This document shows positions 34,698-45,159 of a stretch of 64,000 nt of DNA, piece after piece. Source of the DNA: Candidatus Acidiferrales bacterium (GTDB lineage: Bacteria > Acidobacteriota > Terriglobia > Acidiferrales > UBA7541). Location of the stretch: positions 32,057-96,056 of the forward strand of contig JASHPG010000100.1 in the NCBI GenBank assembly GCA_030038275.1, read 5' to 3'. The notes under the pieces were generated by a model that was not told the DNA's origin, did no database searches, and was given only the letters and a program-made list of their open reading frames with translations. The translations under genes were made by a program, and so were the position numbers. The first letter of the stretch is position 1. The number at the start of each line of letters is the position of its first letter.

Positions 34698-37600
34698 ACC
34701 GCCCGTTTAGTCTCGCTGAGCTGAGGTGCCATCACGGACTCCGCCCGTGCATGTCCGCAGCGTGTGTGGTGGTTCTGTTTCTTCTGTGCGCTTCAGCATC
34801 CGCACAGACGCAGGAGGCCGAGCCTGCATTCTCGTCGGAACTCGGACAGCAGAATCTGAGCCTTGTAGCGGCGCCCAGCGCTGATATCAAAGCTGTATTG
34901 ATCAAGGATCCTGGACTCATGGTTGAACTAAAGCGCTGGATCGCTGAAGACGCGACCAACCATGGCCAACTAGTGAGCGAGGAAGATTTAACCGACGACG
35001 CCGTATATAGCCGGCTTGACAGCGACGTTCACTTCCGAGGCATCGCGACTTTGCTGTTGCAGCAATACGGCTACCTTACGCCAACTGTGAACCCCGACTC
35101 GCCTATGGGCAAAGAGCAACAGCTGCTGATTCAAGAAAGAGTGAAGTGGATTTCTCAGGAAGAAGAAGAAGCTCGCGAGCAACAAGAGCAAGACCAGCAG
35201 CAGAAGGTCAAGCAGATAGAAAAAGCTCGCGCTTGCGCGGACGGAACTCGGACGGATTGCCCGCAGCAATCGCCTCAACCCCAATCCACACCGCCACTTC
35301 TGACGAATACTCCTACGCCTTCGCTCGAGCCGCCCACATCTCCGGAAGGAGAGCCTTTCGCACCGATTCCTACGCCACCCACCAGCCCGACTCCACCGGG
35401 AGGCGATAGTGGTTCGGTTGAGCTTGCGCAGCTTTTAAAAAACGGCGAAGGTAACAGTCCTGAACTCTCTGGATTGGGCCAACCATCTGGCGCGTCCCTC
35501 GGCGGGAGTTCCCTCGAAGGGATGGACGCTGGCCTCGCTACTCCGGGAGTCATGAACTCGCCCGCTTTCATGCAACGAACGACGGGCAGCGATTTTGGTT
35601 CTTCTGGCTCATCGCAAGGGCCTTTTTCGAGCGGCGGAGCAATGGGCCAATTCGGCGAGAGTTTTCTCGGCATGGGCGCAATTTCCCCTTTGCAGGCAGA
35701 TTTGTACTCCGCGCCCCAGCCCAAGGGACTGGAAATGATGTCTCCGGCCTATCCATCCGGCACGCCCGTGATTCCGCCACTGTCTTACAGTCCGTCCGTT
35801 CCGCCTTCATCGTCTGCGGAGGAGATGGTGATGGAGCGGGTCCCAAATCCTTACGGTGACATTCCATCGCTCTACGATCGCTATCTTCAAGCGCTGCCGC
35901 GTCCCGCATCACCGCAACGATTCGGCGCGAGTGTGTTCGAAAATGGAACGCGCGATCCGCAACTAATTCCCATGGACCTACCTGCGGGCCCGAACTACGT
36001 CGTTGGTCCTGGCGACAGCCTTTTGATCGATCTTTGGGGTGGTATCTCCAGTCGCATCTTCCGTACGGTTGACCGCGAAGGTCGCGTGACTTTGCCCGAA
36101 GTGGGGCCCGTGATGGTGAGCGGCAAAACTTTGTCCGACGCCCAACAGATCATTCAAAAAGACCTTCGAACTCAGTTCCGGGATATTTCGGCAGCCGTAT
36201 CGCTTTCTCGCCTTCGAACCATTCGCGTTTACGTCGTTGGCGATGTGGTGAAACCTGGTGCGTACGACATCAGCTCCTTATCCACGCCGCTGAATGCGTT
36301 ATTCGCGGCTGGCGGTCCGACTTCGACTGGCTCGTACCGCATCGTCGAGCACTATCGAGGCAACCAGCTCATTCAGACGGTTGATCTCTACGATCTGCTT
36401 TTGCACGGTGTCAGGTCAGATATTCAGCCTCTGACGAGCGGAGACACGATCATCGTGCCGACGATTGGACCGCAGGTTACGGTGGAAGGAATGGTTCGCC
36501 GCCCCGCAATTTACGAGCTCAAAGATGAGACAAACTTGCAGCAGGTGCTTGAATTGGCTGGCGGTTTACTGCCAATTGCCGCTTTGCGCCACATCGAAGT
36601 GCAGCGTCTGGTGGCTCATCAAAAGGAAACGATGCTCAGCCTCGACATTCCGGAAAGTGATGATAGTCAGCAAATCACAAAGGAACTCTCGACTTTCAAG
36701 GTGCAAGATGGTGATCAAATTCGTATTTTTCCGATTGCCCAAGGTAACGAGAACGCCGTTTACCTAGAGGGCCATGTGGTGCGCCCTGGACGATACGCGT
36801 ATCACTCCGGTATGACCGTTGCGGACCTAATCTCTTCCTTCAAGGAACTACTGCCAGAACCCGCTCTGCAGTACGCGGAAATCATCCGGCTCAACGAACC
36901 CGACTTGCACCCAACGGTGCAGAGTTTTGACTTGGCGAATGCGCTGGCGCATCCGTCACAAGCGCCGGTTCTCCATGCTATGGATACAGTTCGCATCTTC
37001 AGTCGCTTTGATTTTCAAAATCCACCAACAGTTGCCGTTCTGGGAGACGTACGTAAACCTGGAATCTACCGAACGTCGGGCGAAGTTCATCTGAGCGACG
37101 CAATTCATGTGGCCGGCGGACTCGCTCCGGATGCGGAAAGTGACGATGTGCAGATATTCCGAGATTTTCCGGACGGCAAAGCCCAGATATTCAGCGTGAA
37201 TCTGGCGGCGGCGCTTTCCGGTGATCCGTTGCAGAACATCATGCTCGACTCGCGCGACCGGGTTTTGGTCCACCAGAGTCCAAATGCCGCGCAGCCGGCG
37301 GTGGTTTACATCGAAGGCGCCGTCGAGCGCCCAGGACGATATCCGCTCACCTCTAATATGACCGTGGCCGATTTAATCCGCGTTGGTGGCGGATTACTGC
37401 CGAGCGCTGATACGCAAATCGGCGATCTCACCCGCTATCAGTGGGCTGGCCAGCGGAAACTCACAGGCGTGGCCGAGCCGATAGATCTGCGGGAAGCGCT
37501 CAATGGAAAGATTGGATCCAGTTCACCCCTTCGCAACGGAGATGTTGTCACCATTCGGCAGGTGCCGGGTTGGAATGATCTCGGCGCGTCCATAAAGATC

Positions 37601-38338
37601 ACAGGAGAAGTCGAGCACCCAGGAGCCTACGGGATCCGGCCGGGCGAGCGCTTGAGTTCTGTAATCGAGAGAGCCGGAGGGTTCCGCTCGGGCGCTTATC
37701 CTTATGGCGCAATTTTGCAACGAGTTGAGGTTCGCAGTTTGGAGCAGAAGCAACAAGATGAACTGGTTATGCGAGTAAAAGACGCCGAAGGAGAGTTGAC
37801 CAGTCTTCCCGAGGGTACTCCGCAGCAGCGGCAATCCCGGGATGCGGCGTTGGCGCAGTATCAAACCACCCTCACAGAACTTAGCACTTCATCGCCTGCC
37901 GGGCGAGTGACCATCCGTATATCGCCAAAAATAAAGCAGTGGAAAGGGACACCATCTGACGTCGAGGTTCGTGCCGGCGATACGCTATTTATCCCGAAGC
38001 GCCCAGACTTCGTCATGGTCACCGGGGAGGTGTTTGACCCAACCGCCGTTTCGTTCAGCCCCGGGCGGAGCGCGAAGTGGTACCTGGAGCAGTCGGGCGG
38101 CCCCACAACCCTGGCAAATAGAAAAGACATTTTCGTGATTCGCGCGGACGGCTCGGTGATAGGCGAGAAGAAGACGCTTTGGATCGGAGACTCATTGAAC
38201 GCAGTGCTTGAACCTGGTGACACAGTAGTTGTGCCGGAGAAGGCGATTGGCGGAGGCCCGAATTGGCAGAACATCTTCACGTCCGCGGAGCTTGCGAGCT
38301 CGATCACCAGCACTCTGTACATCGCGTTGCATTACTGA
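34694..38338 (+). CDS. Giant OPX polysaccharide export protein with seven SLBB-like modules
   Basis: 1214 aa. A signal peptide ends near CASASAQ (about residue 37). A Gln/Glu-rich helical stretch follows at about 155-180, then a Pro/Ser/Gly-rich low-complexity region (about 190-400). A Poly_export domain begins at YVVGPGDSLLIDLWGG (about 435). SLBB-like units start near residues 512, 594, 688, 779, 870, 967 and 1106, each with a GxVxxPGxY-type turn and most with an AGG ending. Wza has two SLBB-type domains, so this is unusually long, perhaps forming a tall periplasmic tube. No lipobox is seen. It is the first structural gene of the plus-strand operon. Confidence 0.88.
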   Translation: MNRPFSLAELRCHHGLRPCMSAACVVVLFLLCASASAQTQEAEPAFSSELGQQNLSLVAAPSADIKAVLIKDPGLMVELKRWIAEDATNHGQLVSEEDLTDDAVYSRLDSDVHFRGIATLLLQQYGYLTPTVNPDSPMGKEQQLLIQERVKWISQEEEEAREQQEQDQQQKVKQIEKARACADGTRTDCPQQSPQPQSTPPLLTNTPTPSLEPPTSPEGEPFAPIPTPPTSPTPPGGDSGSVELAQLLKNGEGNSPELSGLGQPSGASLGGSSLEGMDAGLATPGVMNSPAFMQRTTGSDFGSSGSSQGPFSSGGAMGQFGESFLGMGAISPLQADLYSAPQPKGLEMMSPAYPSGTPVIPPLSYSPSVPPSSSAEEMVMERVPNPYGDIPSLYDRYLQALPRPASPQRFGASVFENGTRDPQLIPMDLPAGPNYVVGPGDSLLIDLWGGISSRIFRTVDREGRVTLPEVGPVMVSGKTLSDAQQIIQKDLRTQFRDISAAVSLSRLRTIRVYVVGDVVKPGAYDISSLSTPLNALFAAGGPTSTGSYRIVEHYRGNQLIQTVDLYDLLLHGVRSDIQPLTSGDTIIVPTIGPQVTVEGMVRRPAIYELKDETNLQQVLELAGGLLPIAALRHIEVQRLVAHQKETMLSLDIPESDDSQQITKELSTFKVQDGDQIRIFPIAQGNENAVYLEGHVVRPGRYAYHSGMTVADLISSFKELLPEPALQYAEIIRLNEPDLHPTVQSFDLANALAHPSQAPVLHAMDTVRIFSRFDFQNPPTVAVLGDVRKPGIYRTSGEVHLSDAIHVAGGLAPDAESDDVQIFRDFPDGKAQIFSVNLAAALSGDPLQNIMLDSRDRVLVHQSPNAAQPAVVYIEGAVERPGRYPLTSNMTVADLIRVGGGLLPSADTQIGDLTRYQWAGQRKLTGVAEPIDLREALNGKIGSSSPLRNGDVVTIRQVPGWNDLGASIKITGEVEHPGAYGIRPGERLSSVIERAGGFRSGAYPYGAILQRVEVRSLEQKQQDELVMRVKDAEGELTSLPEGTPQQRQSRDAALAQYQTTLTELSTSSPAGRVTIRISPKIKQWKGTPSDVEVRAGDTLFIPKRPDFVMVTGEVFDPTAVSFSPGRSAKWYLEQSGGPTTLANRKDIFVIRADGSVIGEKKTLWIGDSLNAVLEPGDTVVVPEKAIGGGPNWQNIFTSAELASSITSTLYIALHY

Positions 38339-38370
38339 CGACCAAAATCAACACCTGGAGGCGCTGGCTC

Positions 38371-40863
38371 GTGCTTAGTTGTTGTCTTCTCGCGGGAATC
38401 GATGGAGCAGGCCTGACCTGCCGGGCCCAAGTGTTGACTCAACAGCCGGGCGCAGCTTCTTCTTCATCCATCTCTAGTTCCTCCATAAAACGCGAGGGCA
38501 AAAACGCTCCTATTCGAAAGAAGAAAAATCGACCTTCTAAGCCAGACGACTCGTTCAATGTCGCCGATCCAACATTCAGCGCGCCGGACCCAACGAATGT
38601 CATTGGTCCGCGTTTACTGAAGAACATCGCTGATGACCAGGAGGCGATCTGGACTAGCCCAGCGCATTTGCGGGTGTCTGATGCCGATTGGCTGGTGCCG
38701 CTAGGGGCCATTACCGGGATTCTCTTGGCCACGGACTCCGAATTCAGCAAGCATTTGTCGAACTCGCCGAGTCGGCTAAACGAAAGCGACAATTTTTCGA
38801 ACGCCGGGATTGGCGCTCTAGTGGGCGCCGGAGCTGGCCTCTATCTATGGGGACGAATAACCCATGAGGACCACAAACGTGAGACTGGTCTGCTGGCAGG
38901 TGAAGCGGTGATTGATAGCTTGGCGGTCACATACGCCGCGAAATACGCGTTTCAGCGTGATCGCCCTTTGCAGGATAACTATCGCGGACAATTCTGGCAG
39001 GGGGGCACCTCATTTCCTTCGGAGCACTCGGCCGTAGCCTGGTCGATCGCCAGTGTGTTCGCCCACGAATACCCCGGACCACTGACTTCGACGCTCGCCT
39101 ACGGCCTCGCATCCGCCATCAGCTCATCGCGTGTAACCGCCAAGCAGCACTTCCCAAGTGATGTCTTAATCGGCAGCGCAATCGGTTGGCTCGTCGCCCA
39201 AGAAGTCTATCGGCACCATCACGATCCGGAGCTTGGCGGAGGAGCTTGGCCGACTTATGACGAAGTTCACGAGATGGTCGCCGGGCACTCGCCCGGAAGC
39301 ATGGGCTCGCCATACGTCGAACTCGACAGCTGGATTTATCCCGCCATCGAGCGCCTCGCTGCTTTGGGTTTCATCCACTCCGATTACCTAGGTACCAGGC
39401 CATGGACCCGCCTTGAATGTCTCCGGTTGGTGCAACAGGCCGGGGAGCAAATTCGCGCTGAGGAAGGCATTCCAAGCGAAGCCCAGCAACTGTACGACGC
39501 ATTATTAACAGAGTTCTATGGCGATCTCGAGCAACTGAACGGTAGCGGCGAAACGTCGGCGCATATCGAGTCAATTTACACGCGCACGGTCGGAATCAGC
39601 GGATCGCCGCTCAACGACAGCTACCATTTCGGTCAAACCATCATCAACGATTACGGTCGTCCGTACCAAGAGGGTTTCAACACGTACGACGGCTTTTCCG
39701 GCTACGCAACCGCCGGCCGATTCACGCTATACGTTCGCGGAGAATATCAACACTCGCCGTTTGCGCCACCATATTCGCTGCAAGTGCGCGAAGCGATTGC
39801 CAAAGCGGATGCCAACCCGCTTCAGGCGGCGACTCCGTTCGCACAGGTTGACCAATTTAATCTACTGGACACCTACGTCGCAGCAAATTACTCCGGCTGG
39901 GATTTTGCGTTCGGAAAGCAAAGCCTCTGGTGGGGACCTGGCGACGGCACGTCTCTGATATACAGCGACAACGCAGCGCCCATATATATGTTTCGCGGTA
40001 GCCGGATTTCTCCGTTCCGCATTCCGCTGCTTTCCGACGTTCTCGGTCCTTTCAAACTCGATTTCTTTGTCGGCAAGCTTTCGGGCAATCAGTTTCCGCC
40101 ACGGCCACTGATTCACGGCGAAAACGTCACCTTCATGCCAACTCGCAACTTACAGATCGGTTTCGACCGCCTGGTGGAATTCGGCGGAGTTGGCCGGCCG
40201 CTAACTGCGGGCGCGCTCTGGAACAGCTATCTTAGCGTGACATCGTCGGTGAACTACCGCGCGTCGAGAAATCCAGGAAAGCGGACTAGCGGCTTCTATT
40301 TGTCGTATCGCCCGCCACTTTTGCGGAACTGGCTCTCGGTTTACGGAGAGGCGTTGAGTGCTGACGATGTTACCCCGCTTGCAAACCCGCCACGAGCCGC
40401 ATGGAACTCCGGCATCTACCTGCCTCGCATTCCCGGCCTTCCGAGGCTCGATTTCCACGCGGAAGGAGGCTATACAGATGCTGATACGAGTAGGAGCAAC
40501 AACGGCGATTTCGTTTATTGGGACCTCTTTTATCACGACCTCTCAACCAACAAACGCAACCTGATCGGCAGCTGGATCGGCAGGGAAGGTAAGGGATACC
40601 AAGCATGGACGACCTACCACTTCAACGCTCGAAGTGATTTTCAGATTGGATTCCGCCACGCCAATGTCGCCAAGGATTTCATACCTGCCGGCGAGACGAT
40701 AACAGACGGCTACACCAACATAGGTTGGCAGTTTCCGGGCGGCGTGAGTATCTCAGGAGGTTTGCAGTACGAGAAGTGGCTCGCTCCCATACTAGCCCCA
40801 GACCCGCAGACAGACTGGACGGCGACCTTTCAGCTCGCCCTCTATCCCCATTGGAGCTGGTGA
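38371..40863 (+). CDS. PAP2 phosphatase fused to Wzi-like capsule assembly protein
   Basis: About 830 aa. The N-terminal half is a PAP2 phosphatase with all three motifs: KYAFQRDRP (38941-38967), PSEH at 39016-39027 and SRVTAKQHFPSD (39127-39162). The C-terminal half, from about 39570, resembles Wzi: beta-rich, with FAFGKQSLWWGPG and many aromatic strands, ending in ...LYPHWSW as outer-membrane barrels do. The start is uncertain. GTG 38371 has TGGAGG upstream but yields a signal peptide without positive charge; a rarer start nearer 38335 would include KINTWRRW. It could dephosphorylate undecaprenyl pyrophosphate and help retain polymer on the surface. Confidence 0.85.
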   Translation: MLSCCLLAGIDGAGLTCRAQVLTQQPGAASSSSISSSSIKREGKNAPIRKKKNRPSKPDDSFNVADPTFSAPDPTNVIGPRLLKNIADDQEAIWTSPAHLRVSDADWLVPLGAITGILLATDSEFSKHLSNSPSRLNESDNFSNAGIGALVGAGAGLYLWGRITHEDHKRETGLLAGEAVIDSLAVTYAAKYAFQRDRPLQDNYRGQFWQGGTSFPSEHSAVAWSIASVFAHEYPGPLTSTLAYGLASAISSSRVTAKQHFPSDVLIGSAIGWLVAQEVYRHHHDPELGGGAWPTYDEVHEMVAGHSPGSMGSPYVELDSWIYPAIERLAALGFIHSDYLGTRPWTRLECLRLVQQAGEQIRAEEGIPSEAQQLYDALLTEFYGDLEQLNGSGETSAHIESIYTRTVGISGSPLNDSYHFGQTIINDYGRPYQEGFNTYDGFSGYATAGRFTLYVRGEYQHSPFAPPYSLQVREAIAKADANPLQAATPFAQVDQFNLLDTYVAANYSGWDFAFGKQSLWWGPGDGTSLIYSDNAAPIYMFRGSRISPFRIPLLSDVLGPFKLDFFVGKLSGNQFPPRPLIHGENVTFMPTRNLQIGFDRLVEFGGVGRPLTAGALWNSYLSVTSSVNYRASRNPGKRTSGFYLSYRPPLLRNWLSVYGEALSADDVTPLANPPRAAWNSGIYLPRIPGLPRLDFHAEGGYTDADTSRSNNGDFVYWDLFYHDLSTNKRNLIGSWIGREGKGYQAWTTYHFNARSDFQIGFRHANVAKDFIPAGETITDGYTNIGWQFPGGVSISGGLQYEKWLAPILAPDPQTDWTATFQLALYPHWSW

Positions 40864-41042
40864 CGCCGGTCGCAACCCGAGATTCTTATGAACCGACTCC
40901 GCGATCTTCACGAATCAGTAGAGGAATCGTCACAAACTAAATTGCAGTCGTGGCGCGCGTGCCGCATCCGCGCGTTATCCATGCGACTTGCTTCGCCTTC
41001 CGGAACAGTTATGGGGGGCATCGCCGGCAAGAGAGTTTTCTG

Positions 41043-42485
41043 ATGCGTAGCCGCAAAGCGCCGCGACATTCGGACCTGCTCGTGGACGATTGGGAGCGGT
41101 CCGCCACGATCGCCGACCCCGAGATGGCTGCGGCCGCGCGCGAAAAGCGGCTGGCTCGAATGCGCCTTCTATGGGAGCGTCGCGCTCTGCTGGGCCGGGT
41201 CACGGCAATTGGCATCTTGTGCTGCACGGCGATCGCTTTCCTGATCTCGAACAAGTACACCTCGACCACTCGCCTGATGCCTCCCGATCAGGACAGCTCA
41301 TCAGGGCTCGGTATGATCGCTGAACTGTTCAGTGGCGGTAAGGGAGCCACAAGTGACACGCTGGGCAACCTTGCAGGCAACGCGCTTGGACTTAAAACCA
41401 CCGGCGCGCTTTTTATCGGAATTTTACAGAGCCGCACGGTGGAAGACGCTCTCATCGGCGATTTCAATCTAAGAAAAGTTTACGGCGATAGGCGTTGGGA
41501 AAAAGCGCGCAAACGTCTGGAGTCGAATACGAACATACAGGACGACCATAAGAGCGGAATCATCACCATCGCGGTGAGTGACAAAAACCCTCAGCGTGCC
41601 GCAGCTATGGCCGCTGCCTACGTGACGGAACTGGATCGAGTTGTGACACACCTCAATACATCGTCGGCTCACCGGGAACGGGTGTTTCTTCAGGGGCGAT
41701 TGCAGCAGGTGCAACAGAACTTGGAAGCAGATGAAAAGACATTCAGCCAATTTGCCAGCAAGAACAGTGCGATCGATGTCCCTCAACAAGGGAAAGCGAT
41801 GATCGAAGCTGCTGCGTCACTTGAAGGACAGTTGATCGCGGAAGAAACGGAGTTGCAGAGCTTGCGGCAAATCTACACCGACTCAAACGTACGGGTAAAA
41901 AGTATGGCCGCACAGGTCGCCTCGCTGCGGCAGCAATTGCAACAGCTGGGGGGAAAGGGAGCGGTCGATGACGCCGACTCCGATCAAAACGATCTCTACC
42001 CCTCAATCCGCCAGCTCCCGATTCTCGGCGTCACCTACGCCGATTTGTACCGCCGAACCAAGGTTCAAGAGGCCGTCTTCGAGACCCTTACGCGTGAATA
42101 CGAGATGGCAAAGGTTGAGGAAGCCAAGGAAACTCCCAGCGTGAAAGTCCTCGATCCCGCGAACGTTGCCGAAAAACCTTCTTCCCCTAATCGTTGGCTC
42201 ATCGTTTTTGGGGGAGGAGCTTTGTGCTTACTAGCGGCTGGGTGTTGGGTTCTCGGCGAAACGAAGTGGAACGAAATTGACCCCAACGACCCCGGGAAAG
42301 CGCTCGCTCAAGAGATTTTCGGTGCTACGAAAAACCAGTTCGCAACGTTCTCGCATGCTGTCGCCAAACTGAGGTTGCCGAAAGGCACCACCGAACATGA
42401 TGGCGACCAGTCAGCGGCAGATTCGGCACCAAGAGGGCACCGGTCAGCAGGAAGCGTGACCGGCCCAGGCCCGCAAGCTCATTAA
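41043..42485 (+). CDS. Wzz-type chain-length determinant (PCP), locus 2
   Basis: 480 aa from the ATG at 41043; an AAGAGAG site lies upstream, and a longer frame from 40950 is less likely. Membrane segments: TAIGILCCTAIAFLISNKY near the N-terminus and WLIVFGGGALCLLAAGCWVLG near residue 420. Between them lie a Wzz domain (YTSTTRLMPPDQ) and long coiled coils (QGRLQQVQQNLEADEKTF, LRQQLQQLGG). The cytoplasmic C-terminal tail has no kinase domain, and no kinase gene follows in this operon, in contrast with locus 1. Confidence 0.88.
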   Translation: MRSRKAPRHSDLLVDDWERSATIADPEMAAAAREKRLARMRLLWERRALLGRVTAIGILCCTAIAFLISNKYTSTTRLMPPDQDSSSGLGMIAELFSGGKGATSDTLGNLAGNALGLKTTGALFIGILQSRTVEDALIGDFNLRKVYGDRRWEKARKRLESNTNIQDDHKSGIITIAVSDKNPQRAAAMAAAYVTELDRVVTHLNTSSAHRERVFLQGRLQQVQQNLEADEKTFSQFASKNSAIDVPQQGKAMIEAAASLEGQLIAEETELQSLRQIYTDSNVRVKSMAAQVASLRQQLQQLGGKGAVDDADSDQNDLYPSIRQLPILGVTYADLYRRTKVQEAVFETLTREYEMAKVEEAKETPSVKVLDPANVAEKPSSPNRWLIVFGGGALCLLAAGCWVLGETKWNEIDPNDPGKALAQEIFGATKNQFATFSHAVAKLRLPKGTTEHDGDQSAADSAPRGHRSAGSVTGPGPQAH

Positions 42486-42503
42486 CTGGAGGAGACCCAA
42501 CAT

Positions 42504-43565
42504 ATGAACTGGAATGGCGTGCACGTCCTGGTTACAGGAGGAGCCTCGTTTATCGGATCAACTTTGGTCGATGCTCTTGTTGAGCGTGGCGCCAAAGTGC
42601 GCATCGTGGACAACCTCAGTAGCGGAAAACTCGAGAACATTGAAGGGCACGTGCGAGACAGGGGGGTGGAATTTCTCGAAGAGGATCTTCTGGACGATAA
42701 CGTTGCCGAGAAGTCGGTGCGCAACATCGAAATTGCTTTTCATTTGGCGGCCGATCACGGCGGTCGAGGCTACGTCGATCTGCATCAGGCCGCGTGTGCC
42801 GGCAACTTGGCCCTCGATGGCATATTCTTCCGTGCGTGCCGTCATGCTGGCGTCGATAAAGTCGTTTACGCGTCGTCCGGTTGCGTTTACCCCAATTTCC
42901 TGCAAACCCAACCTGACGAGATCCTCTACCTGAGCGAAGACAAGGTCGGTCCTCCGTACGATGCCGACAACATGTACGGCTGGGCCAAGCTTATGGCAGA
43001 GATGACTCTGCGGTCCTACTACAGCGACTTCGGAATGAAATCCGTCTCCTGCCGTTACTTTACTGTGTATGGGGAGCGCGGCCACGAAAATCATGCGGTG
43101 ATCGCGATGATCGCCCGCGCGTTTATCAAACAAGATCCTTACATTGTGTGGGGCAACGGTCAGCAAATTCGCAACTGGACTTACGTCCAGGACATTGTCA
43201 GCGGCACGATCCGCGCAGCCGAGGTCATCGACGACGCGACTGCCGTAAACCTCGGCACGATGGAGCGAACCCGCGTGCTCGACGCTGTAAGAGACGTCAT
43301 GGACTATACCGGTCATCACGCAACCGTCGAGCTCCATCCCGAAATGCCCACCGGCCCGATGAATCGTGTTGCCGACAATACACTTGCCTGCAAGCGGCTC
43401 GGATGGGAGCCAAAGATGAACTTCCGCGACGGACTTCATCGGACAATCGACTGGTACTTCCGCACCAAGAAACGCGAAGAAGTCGCCGCCGTCCTCAATC
43501 GTATGCTTACCGAGCGCGATTCTGTCGCAAGCGGCTCCCTCGAGGGCGTTGCTTCAGCTGACTGA
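42504..43565 (+). CDS. NAD-dependent sugar-nucleotide epimerase (GDP-mannose 3,5-epimerase-like)
   Basis: 353 aa extended SDR. NAD-binding VLVTGGASFIGS is at residues 8-19, the catalytic tyrosine/lysine pair is in MYGWAK, and the YASSGCVYP segment resembles the serine/cysteine strand of GDP-mannose 3,5-epimerases; HGGRGYVD and RYFTVYGERGHEN also fit that group. UDP-glucose/galacturonate 4-epimerase activity is an alternative. It supplies a sugar nucleotide for locus 2. A strong GGAGGAG site precedes the ATG; its stop overlaps the next gene (TGATG). Confidence 0.85.
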   Translation: MNWNGVHVLVTGGASFIGSTLVDALVERGAKVRIVDNLSSGKLENIEGHVRDRGVEFLEEDLLDDNVAEKSVRNIEIAFHLAADHGGRGYVDLHQAACAGNLALDGIFFRACRHAGVDKVVYASSGCVYPNFLQTQPDEILYLSEDKVGPPYDADNMYGWAKLMAEMTLRSYYSDFGMKSVSCRYFTVYGERGHENHAVIAMIARAFIKQDPYIVWGNGQQIRNWTYVQDIVSGTIRAAEVIDDATAVNLGTMERTRVLDAVRDVMDYTGHHATVELHPEMPTGPMNRVADNTLACKRLGWEPKMNFRDGLHRTIDWYFRTKKREEVAAVLNRMLTERDSVASGSLEGVASAD

Positions 43566-45148
43566 TGCCCGAACGCGCCCAATTCGCCGAACCAGGCCGG
43601 TCATCTGCTGCAAACGCCGGAGTCGGGCGGATGCCGGACGCCACCCTGAGGAATCCGGATGTTTTCGCGTTTCCTCGGCCCGGAGTTGCCGAACCTCCGA
43701 TTTGGACCACGCGTCGCAAATCCAGGCGGCATGCGGGAGAGAGCGTCTGGCTACAGGTAGCGTTCGCACTGATCGACGTCGCTTTCGTGCTTCTTGATTG
43801 CGCGATTGCCTTCCTCATGCGTTTTGCGCGGGGAGGTTTATACGGTGTCTTGCTTTCCGGTCGATTGCAGCTGAATACCCATCAGCCGATCTCGCGATAC
43901 GTGGGTTTTCTGCTGCTCTATGTGGCCTTGGTTGTCATCTTCTGTAAATCCTATGATCTCTACCGAACTTCCAGGACCCGGCGTTTTCGAGAGGAGTCCT
44001 CCGCGGTTTTCGAAGCGGTTTTTCTGGCCACCTTACTTTTGGCCGCGTTCGTCTTTCTCTCGGGCATCAAAATCGTCTCGCGTTTCGTTGTCGCGGCCGC
44101 ATTCTGCCTCAATGTTCTTGCGCTTTCGTTTTGGCGCTATGCGCGCCGCCGCATCGTGATTCGCCGCGTGGAGAAGGGGATTGCCGTGCGAAACGCGGTA
44201 ATCATCGGAGCTGGCGAGGTCGGTCGTGCGCTGGCGCGCGTGCTGGATGGAAACAAGCTCCTGGGCTACAAAGTAAAGGGCTTTCTGGACGGCAAGCACT
44301 TGGATGAAGCGCGTGTCCTTGGACGTATCAGCGACCTCGTCCGTGTAGCGCGTGCCGAATTCGTGGACGATGTTTTCGTTACGATCCCCTCCGAGCGTGA
44401 ACTCGTCAAGCGCATTGCTCTTGAAGCGCGGACAAATCACCTGTCGCTTAAAATCGTTCCCGATTTCTACGACGGACTCACCTGGAACTCTCCCATTCAG
44501 CACCTAGACGATTTCCCAGTCATCGATCTTTGCTGGCAGCCGATTCCCACATTCTGTCTCTTTCTGAAGCGCGTCATGGACGTGATCCTTTCCGCCGTCG
44601 CGCTTGCGTGTTTTTCTCCTGTATTCCTAGTCCTCACGATCTGGGTCAAGCTCGATTCATCCGGCCCAGTAATTTATCGCGCCCCGCGCGTGGGCAGAAA
44701 AGGACGGATCTTCACCTGCCATAAGCTCCGGACGATGGTTCAGGATGCTGACCTCCTGAAGGATTCGCTGCGGTATCGCAACGAGCGCAAGGGCCCCTTT
44801 TTCAAAATTGCCCAGGATCCACGCATCACCCGCGCCGGAAGATTCCTGCGCAAGTATAGCCTCGACGAGCTTCCGCAACTCTGGGACGTTCTCAAGGGCA
44901 ACATGAGCTTGGTTGGGCCGCGCCCTCATCCGATCGACGACTACGCCAAATATAATCTCGAACATCTTCGTCGGCTCGACGTTAAGCCCGGCATCACTGG
45001 GCTATGGCAGGTGACCGCGCGCCAGGATCCCTCGTTTGAAACTAATTTGCGCCTAGACCTGGAATACATCGACGGCTGGAACCTGCTGCTCGATTTCAAA
45101 GTCTTGCTGAAAACGGCAGCTGTGGCGTTGAGCGGCACGGGACAGTAG
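43565..45148 (+). CDS. Polyprenyl glycosylphosphotransferase (WcaJ/WbaP type)
   Basis: 527 aa. A hydrophilic N-terminus is followed by about four membrane segments (about 60-190), then a cytosolic Rossmann-like domain ([17 protein letters not shown]). The C-terminal bacterial sugar transferase domain follows: [54 protein letters not shown] and [10 protein letters not shown]. It loads the first sugar phosphate on undecaprenyl phosphate for locus 2. This is a different initiating chemistry from the WecA-like enzyme of locus 1. Confidence 0.94.
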   Translation: MPERAQFAEPGRSSAANAGVGRMPDATLRNPDVFAFPRPGVAEPPIWTTRRKSRRHAGESVWLQVAFALIDVAFVLLDCAIAFLMRFARGGLYGVLLSGRLQLNTHQPISRYVGFLLLYVALVVIFCKSYDLYRTSRTRRFREESSAVFEAVFLATLLLAAFVFLSGIKIVSRFVVAAAFCLNVLALSFWRYARRRIVIRRVEKGIAVRNAVIIGAGEVGRALARVLDGNKLLGYKVKGFLDGKHLDEARVLGRISDLVRVARAEFVDDVFVTIPSERELVKRIALEARTNHLSLKIVPDFYDGLTWNSPIQHLDDFPVIDLCWQPIPTFCLFLKRVMDVILSAVALACFSPVFLVLTIWVKLDSSGPVIYRAPRVGRKGRIFTCHKLRTMVQDADLLKDSLRYRNERKGPFFKIAQDPRITRAGRFLRKYSLDELPQLWDVLKGNMSLVGPRPHPIDDYAKYNLEHLRRLDVKPGITGLWQVTARQDPSFETNLRLDLEYIDGWNLLLDFKVLLKTAAVALSGTGQ

Positions 45149-45159
45149 CCGCCGTGGCA

